A DNA stretch of 52,997 nt from Thermoplasmata archaeon (GCA_030041175.1 JASHOK010000038.1:1-52997); one strand, 5' to 3'. Numbered from the stretch's first letter, positions 7,782 through 15,946 are shown. Notes: a model not told the origin generated them from the letters alone. Translations and numbers: made by a program.

Positions 7782-8197
7782 GAGCGCACAGGACCGGCTA
7801 GCTTGCGGGCGGTGGCTACGATCTCGTCGAGCGAGGCACCCGGCCCGAAGATTGCTCGGATGCCCATCTTCTTCAGACGCTTGGCGTCCTCGTCCGGAAT
7901 GATCCCGCCCGCGAAGACGCGGATCCGGGACGCCCGCTTCTGCTTCAGGAGGGCGAGCACCCGGGGGAAGAGGGCCATGTGGGCCCCGGACAGAATCGAG
8001 AGTCCGATCAGCCGCACGTCCTCTTCAATCGCCGAGTCGACGATCTCCTCGGGGGTCTGGCGAAGGCCGGCATAAATGACCTCCATCCCAGCATCCCGGA
8101 GGGCCCGCGCGACGACCTTCGCCCCGCGGTCATGCCCATCGAGGCCCGGCTTGGCGATCAGAACCCGAATCGGTCCCGTGGACTTGGTGGGAGACAT
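7778..8197 (-). CDS. Methylmalonyl-CoA mutase, small B12-binding subunit
   Basis: This 139-aa subunit carries the cobalamin-binding domain of the archaeal split mutase that interconverts succinyl-CoA and (R)-methylmalonyl-CoA. The B12 signature is complete: DGHDRG (axial His at residue 22), LSILSG and FAGGIIP. It is followed by meaB with a four-base overlap, while the large catalytic subunit lies 24 kb away at 32250-33923 next to the epimerase. It could in principle serve another acyl-CoA mutase, but only one large subunit is seen in this window. Confidence 0.92.
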   Translation of the reverse strand: MSPTKSTGPIRVLIAKPGLDGHDRGAKVVARALRDAGMEVIYAGLRQTPEEIVDSAIEEDVRLIGLSILSGAHMALFPRVLALLKQKRASRIRVFAGGIIPDEDAKRLKKMGIRAIFGPGASLDEIVATARKLAGPVRS

Positions 8198-8254
8198 GCC
8201 CAGCGCTCGATGGAGTCGGTCGCCGAGACAAAAGGTTTCCGGCGGGGGCGGCGG

Positions 8255-9175
8255 TTAGAGCGCGGAGAACAGGTCGAACACGAGATTTCCGGCCACGAGC
8301 GCCGCGATCGCGCCGGCGAGGATCCACAGAATGAACGGCAGCTGCGGCGTCACCCAGATTCGCTCTATACCCTGCTTCCGGAGCTCCGCCGCCTGTCGGC
8401 GTCGAAGCGCCCGGTCTTCTTCGGTGCTTTCGGGCTCCGGCTCGTCGGACGCCGGGGCATAGTCGAAGGTCGGGTCCTTGATCCAGACGAAACGATCCGG
8501 CAGCTCCGATACGGGGATGGTGTAGCCGGTGAATCCACGTGGAAACGCGAACTCGTGCCGAGCCACGTTCCGGATTGCGATCGCGATCGGAACTGCGACC
8601 GCGATCAATGCGGCGTTGATGAGGATCGTTAGCGCGAACGGATAGTAACCGAGCAGCGGAGCCACACCCGGCGGGGACCAGAGAACGGTGCTGTCGATCG
8701 GCAGCAGGAGCCCGGCGACCATGAGCGCCTTCGCGTCCGCTCCGCCATACAGCACTCCGATCTCGAACAGGCCCCGGGCCAGAAGGATCGAGGCAGCAAC
8801 GGCTACAATCGCGATGGGTACGCCGGAGCCTCCGACGCCCCTGGTCACGCCGGAGACCACCAGGACGGCAATCGCGAGGACATAGAGCCCGAGCTCCACC
8901 CAGACCGGTATCCGCTCCGAGTAGCTCTCGAGCGGGACGTCCCAAGGGAAGAGATGCTCGAGCGCCCAGACGCTCACCAGCACCCAGAGCGCGAGCTGGA
9001 AGGGATTCCCCCAGAATGCGAGCACGCCGAACACGGCTCCCAGCACGCCGATCGACTGCCAGAGCCCATCCCCGACCTCCCGTTCGACCCAATCCTGATA
9101 CCCGGCAAAACCCAGTCCCGCGAGGAGGACCACGGCGCGGAGCACGAAGAGAAGCTCGGGCGACAGCGAGGTCAT
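8255..9175 (-). CDS. A24-family prepilin/preflagellin peptidase
   Basis: An aspartyl membrane protease that cleaves class III signal peptides of archaeal pilins or archaellins. The first catalytic Asp is in GYQDW (residue 28) and the second in the GxGD-type motif, here GGADAK (Asp147); several hydrophobic helices surround them. A soluble insert of about 85 residues, rich in Glu and Arg, precedes a last transmembrane helix (LPFILWILAGAIAALVAGNLV). The start at 9175 (MTSLS) is preferred over 9190 because the TTTAAG box at about 9209 puts the transcript start near 9185. The two pilin genes at 14.3-15.7 kb are plausible substrates. Confidence 0.88.
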   Translation of the reverse strand: MTSLSPELLFVLRAVVLLAGLGFAGYQDWVEREVGDGLWQSIGVLGAVFGVLAFWGNPFQLALWVLVSVWALEHLFPWDVPLESYSERIPVWVELGLYVLAIAVLVVSGVTRGVGGSGVPIAIVAVAASILLARGLFEIGVLYGGADAKALMVAGLLLPIDSTVLWSPPGVAPLLGYYPFALTILINAALIAVAVPIAIAIRNVARHEFAFPRGFTGYTIPVSELPDRFVWIKDPTFDYAPASDEPEPESTEEDRALRRRQAAELRKQGIERIWVTPQLPFILWILAGAIAALVAGNLVFDLFSAL

Positions 9176-9206
9176 CCTAATTCGTCTCAACCAGCGGCCG
9201 TCCCTC

Positions 9207-9213
9207 TCTTAAA
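9207..9213 (-). promoter_or_regulatory. TATA box of the prepilin peptidase gene
   Basis: CTCTTAAACG on the plus strand gives GTTTAAGAG on the minus strand, about 35 nt before the MTSLS start. It implies transcription begins downstream of the 9190 ATG. Confidence 0.5.
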
Positions 9214-9279
9214 CGGAGAAGGCCCAGCGGGCGGAGGCAGTGCCGTGCCCGAGGGCAGCCCCCGAGCCCGGGACAGCCT

Positions 9280-9285
9280 TTTAAA
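9280..9285 (+). promoter_or_regulatory. TATA box of the S6e-aIF2gamma-Trm112 operon
   Basis: TTTAAA within CCTTTTAAACGG is centred about 41 nt before the S6e ATG, giving a predicted leader of about 15 nt. Confidence 0.6.
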
Positions 9286-9323
9286 CGGGCCCCGGGTGCC
9301 CGCGCCGCTTCGCATCGAGATCC

Positions 9324-9701
9324 ATGGTAGAGCTCAAAGTCGTGATTTCCGAGCAGGCCAAGTCGTACGCCCGTACGGTGACCGACGCTCAGGTATCGTC
9401 GCTCCTCGGGCGACGTATCGGTGAAACCGTGGGCGGGGATGCCTTGGGGCTTCCCGGCTACACCCTCAAGATCACGGGAGGGACGGACAAGAGCGGATTC
9501 CCCCTCCGGGGGGACCTTCCGGGTGCCCGGCAGGTACGCGTGCTGGTCGGGGAAGGGGTGGGGTTTCACGCCCCGCGCCACGGGATGCGGAAACGCCGCA
9601 CCTTCCGCGGTAACACGGTCAGCGAGGACACGGTCCAGGTCAATCTGGCCGTCGAAGCTAAGGGCTCCAAGCCTATCGCGGAGCTCCTGACGGCTTCATA
9701 G
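9324..9701 (+). CDS. rps6e: 30S ribosomal protein S6e
   Basis: A small-subunit ribosomal protein of archaea and eukaryotes. The 125-aa sequence has the S6e signatures LKITGGTDKSGFPLRGD and HGMRKRRTFRGNTVSEDTVQVNLAV. Length equals the archaeal form, which lacks the eukaryotic phosphorylated tail. It is the first gene of a translation operon: aIF2-gamma starts one base after its stop. This S6e-aIF2-gamma pairing is common in archaea. Confidence 0.96.
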   Translation: MVELKVVISEQAKSYARTVTDAQVSSLLGRRIGETVGGDALGLPGYTLKITGGTDKSGFPLRGDLPGARQVRVLVGEGVGFHAPRHGMRKRRTFRGNTVSEDTVQVNLAVEAKGSKPIAELLTAS

Positions 9702-9702
9702 G

Positions 9703-10938
9703 ATGAAAGTCCCCAAGCAACCCGAGGTCAACATCGGCCTGGTCGGCCATGTCGACCACGGAAAGACGACGCTCACCCAGACCCTCACGGGAGAGTGGAC
9801 CGACCGCCATTCTGAGGAGCTGAAGCGCGGCATTTCGATCAAGCTGGGGTACGCCGACGCGGCGTTCTACAAGTGCCCGAACCACGAAGCTCCCGCCGGG
9901 TGGACGGTCGAGCCGAAGTGCCCCATCTGCGGTGCTACGACGAAGTTCGTTCGGGCGGTGTCGTTCGTGGATGCGCCCGGTCACGAGGCGCTCATGGCCA
10001 CCATGCTCTCCGGCGCGGCGCTGATGGACGGGGCCTTGCTGCTTATTGCGGCCAACGAACCGGTTCCGCAGCCGCAGACTCGGGAACACCTCTACGCCCT
10101 CGATATCATCGGGGTGCGGAAGGTCGTGGTCGTCCAGAACAAGATCGACCTCCTGACGCCCGAACAGGCCGTGGAGAACTTCGAGCAGATCACCCGGTTC
10201 CTGAAGGGCAGTCCCATCGAGAACGCGCCGATCGTTCCGATCTCGGCCAACCACAAGGTGAACATCGACGCGCTCATCGATACCATCGAGCACGTGATTC
10301 CGACACCGCCCCGGGATGCCACGAAGCCCCCGCTCATGTACATCGCCCGATCCTTCGACATCAACAAGCCGGGGACGAGGCCCGGCGACCTCCAGGGGGG
10401 CGTGCTGGGTGGGTCGCTGCTGCAGGGACGTCTCAAAATCGGAGACGAGATCGAATTGCGCCCGGGTCTGGCCGCAACATCTAACGGGCATTCTTCAGAG
10501 ATCCGTACCAAGATCACCTCGCTGATCTCCGGCGGGAACGAGCTCGATGAGCTCCGGCCGGGAGGGCTCGCGGCGATCGGCACTTCGCTGGATCCTTCGT
10601 ACACCAAGGCGGACGCGCTCACCGGTCGATTGGTTGGCACGGCCGAGACGCTACCGCCCGTCACGCAGAAGGTCCGGGTCAAGGTGACGCTGCTGGACCG
10701 CGTCGTGGGGGTTCAGCGCGAGATGAAGGTCGAAAAGATTCACTCGAACGAGCTCGTCTCTCTGAACGTCGGGACCACGGTCGCGCCGGGCAAGGTGACG
10801 AGCGCCCGGGGCGACGAAGTCGAAATCCACCTGGCCCGCCCGGTCACCGTGTTTCCGGGGAGCCGGGTGGCGATCTCGAGGAAGTTCAACGCCTGGCGTT
10901 TGATCGGGCACGGAATCATCGAGGGGGAAGGCAAGTGA
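9703..10938 (+). CDS. eif2g: Translation initiation factor aIF2, gamma subunit
   Basis: The GTPase subunit of the heterotrimeric factor that carries initiator Met-tRNA to the ribosome. G motifs are complete: G1 GHVDHGKTTL, switch 1 SEELKRGISIKLGYADA, G3 DAPGHEALM, G4 NKID, G5 ISANH. A zinc-knuckle pair is seen (KCPNHE and KCPICG). Domains II and III follow, with RSFDINKPGTRPGDLQGGVLGGSL. The 411-aa length is typical. Start codon one base after S6e; the stop overlaps the next start (GTGA). Confidence 0.97.
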   Translation: MKVPKQPEVNIGLVGHVDHGKTTLTQTLTGEWTDRHSEELKRGISIKLGYADAAFYKCPNHEAPAGWTVEPKCPICGATTKFVRAVSFVDAPGHEALMATMLSGAALMDGALLLIAANEPVPQPQTREHLYALDIIGVRKVVVVQNKIDLLTPEQAVENFEQITRFLKGSPIENAPIVPISANHKVNIDALIDTIEHVIPTPPRDATKPPLMYIARSFDINKPGTRPGDLQGGVLGGSLLQGRLKIGDEIELRPGLAATSNGHSSEIRTKITSLISGGNELDELRPGGLAAIGTSLDPSYTKADALTGRLVGTAETLPPVTQKVRVKVTLLDRVVGVQREMKVEKIHSNELVSLNVGTTVAPGKVTSARGDEVEIHLARPVTVFPGSRVAISRKFNAWRLIGHGIIEGEGK

Positions 10939-11117
10939 AGCCGGACCTGCTGGAGATCCTGTGCTGTCCGGTGGACCGGGCGGACCTCCGGATGACCGCG
11001 ACCAAGACCGAGGGCGGCGAGGTCGTCGAGGGCGCCCTGACCTGCACGAAGTGCGGTACCGCGTACCCCATCGAGGACGGGATCCCGAATCTGCTGCCCC
11101 CCGACGAGCGAGACTAA
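10935..11117 (+). CDS. Trm112-family zinc-ribbon activator protein
   Basis: A 60-aa protein of the Trm112 family, which activates and stabilises several RNA and protein methyltransferases by heterodimer formation. The zinc-binding cysteines are LEILCCPVDRADL and TCTKCGTAYPIEDGIPNLL, the latter being the family hallmark. It starts with GTG overlapping the aIF2-gamma stop codon (GTGA), so it is translationally coupled. Its methyltransferase partner is not adjacent; the membrane-anchored methyltransferase at 6225 is not an obvious candidate. Confidence 0.9.
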   Translation: MKPDLLEILCCPVDRADLRMTATKTEGGEVVEGALTCTKCGTAYPIEDGIPNLLPPDERD

Positions 11118-11131
11118 GGGATCCGGGCTCG

Positions 11132-11147
11132 ACGCCACCGGTGGCGT
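11132..11147. terminator. 16-bp perfect palindrome after the Trm112 gene
   Basis: ACGCCACCGGTGGCGT starts 15 bases after the Trm112 stop. It could fold as a hairpin or bind a dimeric protein. There is no T-run after it, so a terminator role is only a suggestion. Confidence 0.3.
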
Positions 11148-11271
11148 GGTGACGCTACCGCGCGAAGGGAGGGCCAGTCGGAGTGTCGACCACGAGTAGG
11201 GTCGGCTCGCCGGCCCCATCGGCCACCCAGAGGCCCTCTAGGAATGTAACCCGTACCCGGAGCTCCGGCGC

Positions 11272-11904
11272 TCACGGGGCGATGAGGACGGCCCGACAGG
11301 GTGCGCCGTCGCCGTCACGGATTTTTAGCGGAAGGCAGCGGAGCTCGTAATCGCCGGCCGGCACCTCCGCCAGCCGAAGACCTTCCAGGATGAGGCACCC
11401 ACTTTCCAGCAGCGTGTGGTGAACCGGGTACTGGTTGGTGGTGTCCCGCTCAATGGACTGGGAGTCGATCCCCACCAGCCGCAACCGGGCCGCCGCGAGA
11501 TACTCGGCGGTCTCCGGGGCGAGTGCGACGTAGTCGGGAAAGAACGACTCTCCCCGCGCCCACCGGACCGAGTTCTGGGTGCGGAATAGCACGCGACCCA
11601 CTCCGTGCAAGAGCCCCTTCAGGTCGCCGGTGCTGATCTCCCGATGATGGTCCGGAACGTGCACGACCCGGCACGGTCCGTTGAGCGCGTCCAGGTCCAC
11701 CTGGTCGCTGGTGAGTCCGCCCGCGAGGAAATGGCGCGGCGGATCGATGTGGCTTCCCGCATGCGTACCGAGGGCCAGTTCCGACAGGTTGTACGGGTCT
11801 CCGTGAGCGAGCTGGTGCGTCGCCCGAATGACAATGGGAGGGTCTCCCGGGAACGACGGCATGCCCGGGTGAATCTCGGCGGAGATGTCGTAGACCCGCG
11901 GCAT
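11272..11904 (-). CDS. Cyclase-family metal-dependent hydrolase (kynurenine formamidase-like)
   Basis: A cytoplasmic metal-dependent amidase or cyclase fold enzyme. The metal-site motif is LGTHAGSHIDPPRHF (HxGxHxDxPxH type), preceded by YDISAEIHPGMPSFPGDPP; the later GIDSQSIE and HHTLLESGCLILEGL segments are also characteristic. The start MPRVYDIS at 11904 is chosen because the shared TATA-like box at 11947-11952 lies about 45 nt upstream; the ORF-track start at 11937 would sit almost on that box. Formamidase is the best known activity, but no tryptophan-breakdown genes are nearby. Confidence 0.82.
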   Translation of the reverse strand: MPRVYDISAEIHPGMPSFPGDPPIVIRATHQLAHGDPYNLSELALGTHAGSHIDPPRHFLAGGLTSDQVDLDALNGPCRVVHVPDHHREISTGDLKGLLHGVGRVLFRTQNSVRWARGESFFPDYVALAPETAEYLAAARLRLVGIDSQSIERDTTNQYPVHHTLLESGCLILEGLRLAEVPAGDYELRCLPLKIRDGDGAPCRAVLIAP

Positions 11905-11946
11905 CCAGCACTTCCCTCCAGGCCTCGCGGCGACCACCCAAGAGGG

Positions 11947-11952
11947 ATTAAA
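11947..11952. promoter_or_regulatory. Shared TATA-like box of two divergent genes
   Basis: ATTAAA (minus strand TTTAAT) lies 26 nt before the GTG of the plus-strand membrane protein at 11976, and about 45 nt before the minus-strand cyclase ATG at 11904. The two genes have a 71-bp spacer and no other AT-rich element in it. Confidence 0.5.
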
Positions 11953-11975
11953 GGACTGTCACGGGTGGGCGCCGC

Positions 11976-12686
11976 GTGACCCTCATCGATGATGCCGTGT
12001 TCGTGCCCGCGTTCATCGTCACGCTGCTCGAGATGACAGAGGTCGTGGCGCTGGTCTTCGCCTTGAGCGGAGGCGACCACGGGCTGCGGGACACGATCGC
12101 GGGGGCATTGACCGGAGTAGCGGTCATCGGCACCGTTGCCCTCCTCGCCGGTTCCGCGCTCGACCGCCTGCCGCCCGACCTGCTACTCGGGCCTTCCGCC
12201 ATCGTCCTGGCGGCCTTCACGGTCTTCTTGTTTCGAGGCACGCTCCGAACCTACCGCCGGTCGAGGGCCCAGCGACAGGGTGCAGCGGGGGCCTTTCCTG
12301 CGGCACCCCCGGTAGTGAGCTTTGGTGCGGGGTTCTCGGTCGGCGCAGTCGAGACCACGGAGGCCGTCATCGTGCTGCTTGCACTCGCCGCCCCCGGCTA
12401 CGGCTGGACGACCCTCGCCGGAGCCGTCTCCGCCGGAGCGATTCTCGTCGTGCTCGCACTCCTGCTGCACGGCCAGATACGGAAGGTCAAGATCACGACC
12501 CTCCGGGGAGCGGGGACGGCGATGCTGCTGACCTATGCGGTGTTCTGGGGCGGGGAGGCCTTGCATGTTCCCTGGCCCTGGGATGACCTCACCCTCCTCC
12601 CTATCTTCGGCGCCGCGGCGCTCGTCGTAGCGGGCACGGTCTGGCTCCTGGGACGGGCCCCCCTGCCGGTCGAGACTAAGAGCTAA
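11976..12686 (+). CDS. Polytopic membrane protein with duplicated ExxE helices (possible metal/ion permease)
   Basis: The 236-aa protein has about seven transmembrane helices and an internal duplication: FIVTLLEMTEVVALVFALSG near the start and FSVGAVETTEAVIVLLALAA in the middle, each with an E-x-x-E pair inside a helix. This resembles uncharacterised archaeal membrane proteins (COG4280-like) and recalls the ExxE iron ligands of Ftr1-type permeases and the ExG motifs of Gdt1/TMEM165 cation transporters. Ion transport is inference. Start is GTG at 11976, 26 nt after the TATA-like box, hence a leaderless transcript. The stop precedes the signal peptidase start by 27 bases. Confidence 0.65.
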   Translation: MTLIDDAVFVPAFIVTLLEMTEVVALVFALSGGDHGLRDTIAGALTGVAVIGTVALLAGSALDRLPPDLLLGPSAIVLAAFTVFLFRGTLRTYRRSRAQRQGAAGAFPAAPPVVSFGAGFSVGAVETTEAVIVLLALAAPGYGWTTLAGAVSAGAILVVLALLLHGQIRKVKITTLRGAGTAMLLTYAVFWGGEALHVPWPWDDLTLLPIFGAAALVVAGTVWLLGRAPLPVETKS

Positions 12687-12713
12687 GAGGCCGGAGCCGC
12701 CCGGCGGTGCTGC

Positions 12714-14156
12714 ATGGCCCGGCGGGGAGCATCGGACGACCTCGAGGACGACCCCGTCGAGGACGAGGACGAAGAGCCGGAGGACAGAGCCGGAGGGCAG
12801 CCGGAGGAAGAGGAAGCTCCTCCTCGGCGGCGCCCATCTGCCTCCCCGCGGCGACGCGCGACGGGCCGCTCGGCAGGACCTCCCCGGCCGTGGACGATCG
12901 AGGACCTGGACCGGGAGACCGACGATGTCCGGCGAACGAAGCGTCGTAAGGGCAAGGATGAGGACGAGGAGCCGGGCTTCTTCAGTCGGCTAAGGCGCCC
13001 GGTGTTCTTCCGCGCCCGCGATAGCTGGTACTTCGAGCCGCTCGTGGCCCTCGCCCTCATTGTCCTGCTACTGGTCGGTCTCTTCGCCTACACGTCGAAC
13101 TGGCCACCGATCTTCGTGGTAGAGTCCGACAGCATGCAGCACGGCTATGGAGACACGGTTGGGCTGATCAACACCGGAGACCTCGTCCTCGTGCAGAAGG
13201 TCAGCCCATCGACCATCGTCACGTACGTCGAAGGACAGCAGACCGGGTTTTCCACCTACGGCGAATATGGCGACGTCATCCTGTACCACCCCAACGGAGC
13301 CACGCTCGCGACTCCGGTCATCCACCGGGCCATCCTCTACCTCGAGTGGGACCCCCAGACGGGAGACTACTCGGCTCCCTCCCTCGCCGGGCTGCCCTGC
13401 GGCAGCCAACCGGGAGCCCTCTACTCGATTGCGGGCAGCAGTACCGGCTGTGGTTCCACGGGCTTGATCACGACCATCACCCTCTACGACGTGGGCTGGA
13501 AGGGCGCGACCGTCTCCATCCCGCTCGGTGGGCTCGGTCGGTACTCGGGTTTCATCACGATGGGCGACAACAACCTGGTCGCCGGGTCCCCGCCACAGGG
13601 GAAGACCGACCAGTCCTGGGGCATCTCCGCCCTCGTGGCTCCGAGCTGGGTCATGGGAGTGGCTCGAGGGATGATTCCTTGGGTCGGCGCTTTCAAGCTG
13701 CTCATCGACGGCAACGCCCAGGAGGTACCCGCCCAATCCTGGCAATTCCTCGCACTCACCATTTCGGCCATCGTCCTCGCGGGCTTCGGCCTCCACTATC
13801 TGTTCCGGGTGGAGGGCATTGAGGACCCCCGGCGGCGGGAGGAGGAGCGGGCCGAGCGCCGTACGAACGACGACGACGAGGAGGGCGGCCCGGTGTGGAA
13901 GGACCGCCCTCCCGGCAGCCGGTGGCACGGCCTGCGGGAATGGCTCGCGGCCCCGGACGATGAGGAGACCGAGGAACCCCGAGCCGTCCCGCGGAAGAAG
14001 ACGATTACGGCGGAGGCGCCGTCGGTGAAGAAGGGCCCGGCGCCGGCCGGCCGGAGCCGGGGACGGCCGAAGCCGGCGGTGCGGAAGACGAAGGGTCTCT
14101 GGTCGCGCAAGACCCCCAAGCGCTCGACTCGAGACTCGGACGACAATACCCTCTGA
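12714..14156 (+). CDS. S26-family (ER/archaeal-type) signal peptidase with long charged tails
   Basis: A membrane serine protease removing Sec signal peptides outside the membrane. Residues 1-100 are an acidic then basic, probably disordered cytoplasmic tail. One transmembrane helix follows (LVALALIVLLLVGLFAYTS). Catalytic elements are ESDSMQHG (Ser), TPVIHRAI (His, as in the archaeal/ER type that replaces Lys) and FITMGDNN (Asp). A second helix (FLALTISAIVLAGFGLHYLF) lies near residue 350, and another 110-residue Arg/Lys/Glu-rich tail ends the protein. At 480 aa it is far longer than usual archaeal enzymes of about 150-300 aa. The insertion between His and Asp (about 75 residues) is also unusual. 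Confidence 0.85.
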   Translation: MARRGASDDLEDDPVEDEDEEPEDRAGGQPEEEEAPPRRRPSASPRRRATGRSAGPPRPWTIEDLDRETDDVRRTKRRKGKDEDEEPGFFSRLRRPVFFRARDSWYFEPLVALALIVLLLVGLFAYTSNWPPIFVVESDSMQHGYGDTVGLINTGDLVLVQKVSPSTIVTYVEGQQTGFSTYGEYGDVILYHPNGATLATPVIHRAILYLEWDPQTGDYSAPSLAGLPCGSQPGALYSIAGSSTGCGSTGLITTITLYDVGWKGATVSIPLGGLGRYSGFITMGDNNLVAGSPPQGKTDQSWGISALVAPSWVMGVARGMIPWVGAFKLLIDGNAQEVPAQSWQFLALTISAIVLAGFGLHYLFRVEGIEDPRRREEERAERRTNDDDEEGGPVWKDRPPGSRWHGLREWLAAPDDEETEEPRAVPRKKTITAEAPSVKKGPAPAGRSRGRPKPAVRKTKGLWSRKTPKRSTRDSDDNTL

Positions 14157-14203
14157 CAGAGGGTTTCCGGTCCGCTCAGAGTTTCAGAAAATTTGCACTT
14201 CCA

Positions 14204-14223
14204 GGGGACGGAATTCCGTCCCC
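14204..14223. terminator. 20-bp perfect palindrome between convergent genes
   Basis: GGGGACGGAATTCCGTCCCC is a perfect inverted repeat 48 bases after the signal peptidase stop and 47 bases before the pilin stop. A bidirectional transcript-end hairpin or a dimeric protein site are both possible. No T-run follows on either strand. Confidence 0.45.
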
Positions 14224-14269
14224 CGGAAGGAGGGAAAGGGTTTCACCCGTCGAGGCGGGGACCGCCCGA

Positions 14270-14866
14270 TTACGTGATCGTACCGCTGGTCGTACCCGAA
14301 AACGATCCCTGACCGAGCGCCACCAGGCTGTAGCCGGACAGGCTGCAAGCGATGGGCGAGATCTGGACCGAGAACGTGTACTGGGTCGTCATCGGGGAGG
14401 TCGAGCTGCAGGCCGACGTGTAGGTCGGGGCCGTGCAGCCGGTTCCGTAGGTCGTCGCCGCGCCCGGCGTGAAGGTCGCAACCACCGTGTTGATGGGGTT
14501 GATGATGACCACGTGGAGCGCAGTGACTGCCGTTCCGGTGACCGTGCTTCCGACCGCGATGATGGATCCCGTCGGGCTCCGGACCTCGAACGTGAACGAG
14601 CCGAGGGTCAGCGTGGAACCCGCCGACTCAACGGTCATGTTGTAGTAGTTCACGGTGCCCGAGGCGCCGTCGGTAGAGCTACCAATCGCCAACGCACTGC
14701 CGATTGTGACCCCGCCGCCGCCCTTTGTGTACTGGCTGATCAGAATATACAGGACCGCGGCCAGCACGACAGTGATCGCGACGAGTAGAATCGTAGCGAT
14801 GATCGGCGACACCGCGCGCCTGTTCTTCCGGCGCCAGCTTCGTTCGTTCTTGCCCCAAATGTTCAT
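14270..14866 (-). CDS. Archaeal type IV pilin / archaellin-like protein
   Basis: An extracellular filament subunit. The class III signal peptide ends in RRAVSPIIATILLV, with probable cleavage between Ala and Val, followed directly by the hydrophobic helix that packs the filament core (ILLVAITVVLAAVLYILIS). The rest is a Ser/Thr/Gly/Tyr-rich, Cys-poor beta domain typical of archaeal pilins (198 aa in all). It would be processed by the A24 peptidase at 8255. It has its own promoter with a 5' leader and a good Shine-Dalgarno sequence, unlike most genes here, which suggests strong regulated expression. Confidence 0.88.
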   Translation of the reverse strand: MNIWGKNERSWRRKNRRAVSPIIATILLVAITVVLAAVLYILISQYTKGGGGVTIGSALAIGSSTDGASGTVNYYNMTVESAGSTLTLGSFTFEVRSPTGSIIAVGSTVTGTAVTALHVVIINPINTVVATFTPGAATTYGTGCTAPTYTSACSSTSPMTTQYTFSVQISPIACSLSGYSLVALGQGSFSGTTSGTIT

Positions 14867-14876
14867 TCGCGTTTTT

Positions 14877-14881
14877 CCTCC
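14877..14881 (-). promoter_or_regulatory. Shine-Dalgarno of the pilin gene
   Basis: GGAGG on the minus strand, ten bases before the ATG at 14866. It fixes the pilin start. Confidence 0.6.
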
Positions 14882-14926
14882 GAGGAGAGTTACTCCCCTA
14901 AGAGAGCCGTAGGGGGCAGGATTGCA

Positions 14927-14934
14927 TATTTAAA
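14927..14934 (-). promoter_or_regulatory. TATA box of the pilin gene
   Basis: TTTAAATA on the minus strand, about 64 nt before the ATG, gives a leader of about 38 nt. It is one of the strongest TATA boxes in the window. Confidence 0.7.
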
Positions 14935-15151
14935 CCCAGCGGCGGTCGTATCGGCAATCGCCGTTTCCGACTTCGACACACGTATGAATGCGCATCCGTT
15001 CCCTCGAGAAGCCGGCACGAAAACCGGCCCCCGGGACCCGTGTTAGTATGGGGCGCAGCACCAATCCCGCCGGGGATCGCCACGTCGGAAGCCCCGAGGC
15101 AGCCCCGCTCCATCGCGAGGACCGTTGGCAGCCTCAGCGGAGGAGGGCGGC

Positions 15152-15730
15152 CTAGAAGACGTGGACTTCGACGGTCCCCGAGTACGCGCTCACTCCGATG
15201 AACCGCAGCGTATCGCCGGACAGGCTAACGGGCATGGCTCCGGACGTGTAGACGACGAATGTGAGGGTAGAGGTCACCGGGACGGCCGCGCCGAGGCTCC
15301 AGGAACCGCCGAACGTCGTCTGCCCCACGATCTGGTTCGTTGCGTTGACCACCACAACGCCGCCCGGAGGAAGGATCAGGCTCCCGTTCGCGGCGATAAT
15401 CTCTACCGCGATGTCGTGGAGTTCGAGTGCCCGCGAAGAGGCCTGGACGGACAGGTTGTAAAAGTTGCACACCGAGGCGCCGCAGCCCGTAATGCTCCCC
15501 GTGGTGCCTACGGACTCCTCAGGGGTCCCTACCGCCAAGACCGTCCCCAGGCCTGGCGAGGTCGCATTGCCGGCGGTGTAGCCCCGAATCAAGACGAATA
15601 GAACTGCCGCCAGTACGACGACGATGACCACCATCAGAACGATGGCGACGATATCCGAGACCCCGCGGCTTCGAGAGGATCGCCCTCGGACCCGGACGGC
15701 CCGAAGTCGGTTGTCGTATCCGTGCATCAT
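15152..15730 (-). CDS. Second archaeal pilin-like protein
   Basis: The 192-aa protein starts MMHGYDNRLRAVRV, then a basic segment and the class III signal site SRSRGVSDIVAIVLMVVIVV (probable cleavage after Gly), then a long hydrophobic helix and a beta-rich domain. It differs from the first pilin by the VSD in place of VSP and by two Cys (CGASVCNF) that may form a disulfide. The ORF track extends far upstream over the PRPP synthetase region; the ATG pair at 15725-15730 is the natural start, 37 nt from a TACTAATA box. Two distinct pilins suggest major and minor subunits of a filament. Confidence 0.85.
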   Translation of the reverse strand: MMHGYDNRLRAVRVRGRSSRSRGVSDIVAIVLMVVIVVVLAAVLFVLIRGYTAGNATSPGLGTVLAVGTPEESVGTTGSITGCGASVCNFYNLSVQASSRALELHDIAVEIIAANGSLILPPGGVVVVNATNQIVGQTTFGGSWSLGAAVPVTSTLTFVVYTSGAMPVSLSGDTLRFIGVSAYSGTVEVHVF

Positions 15731-15766
15731 AGGAGAACCTGAAGATGCGCGAGGGTCGGGTTCCTG

Positions 15767-15774
15767 TATTAGTA
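15767..15774 (-). promoter_or_regulatory. TATA-like box of the second pilin gene
   Basis: TACTAATA on the minus strand, about 40 nt before the ATG at 15730, in an otherwise GC-rich divergent spacer of 216 bp. Nothing else was recognised in that spacer. Confidence 0.45.
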
Positions 15775-15946
15775 CCCATCGAGAACGGCTTCGACATTTG
15801 TCGGCGGATACACCGGCAGCAGTCCCTCGCCGACATCGCGTCGTGGGCCTGCGTTCCTGCGAGTCCGCCCGGCAATACGCCGGTGCGTGAGTCGCCCCCA
15901 CAACGCTTTTGCCTCGGCCCCGGTGAACGGCGCCGGAGCAGCGTCG

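Noticed and set aside
14898-15113. 71-aa ORF between the pilin genes
   Set aside because: It covers the pilin promoter, has no hydrophobic or domain features and is probably chance.
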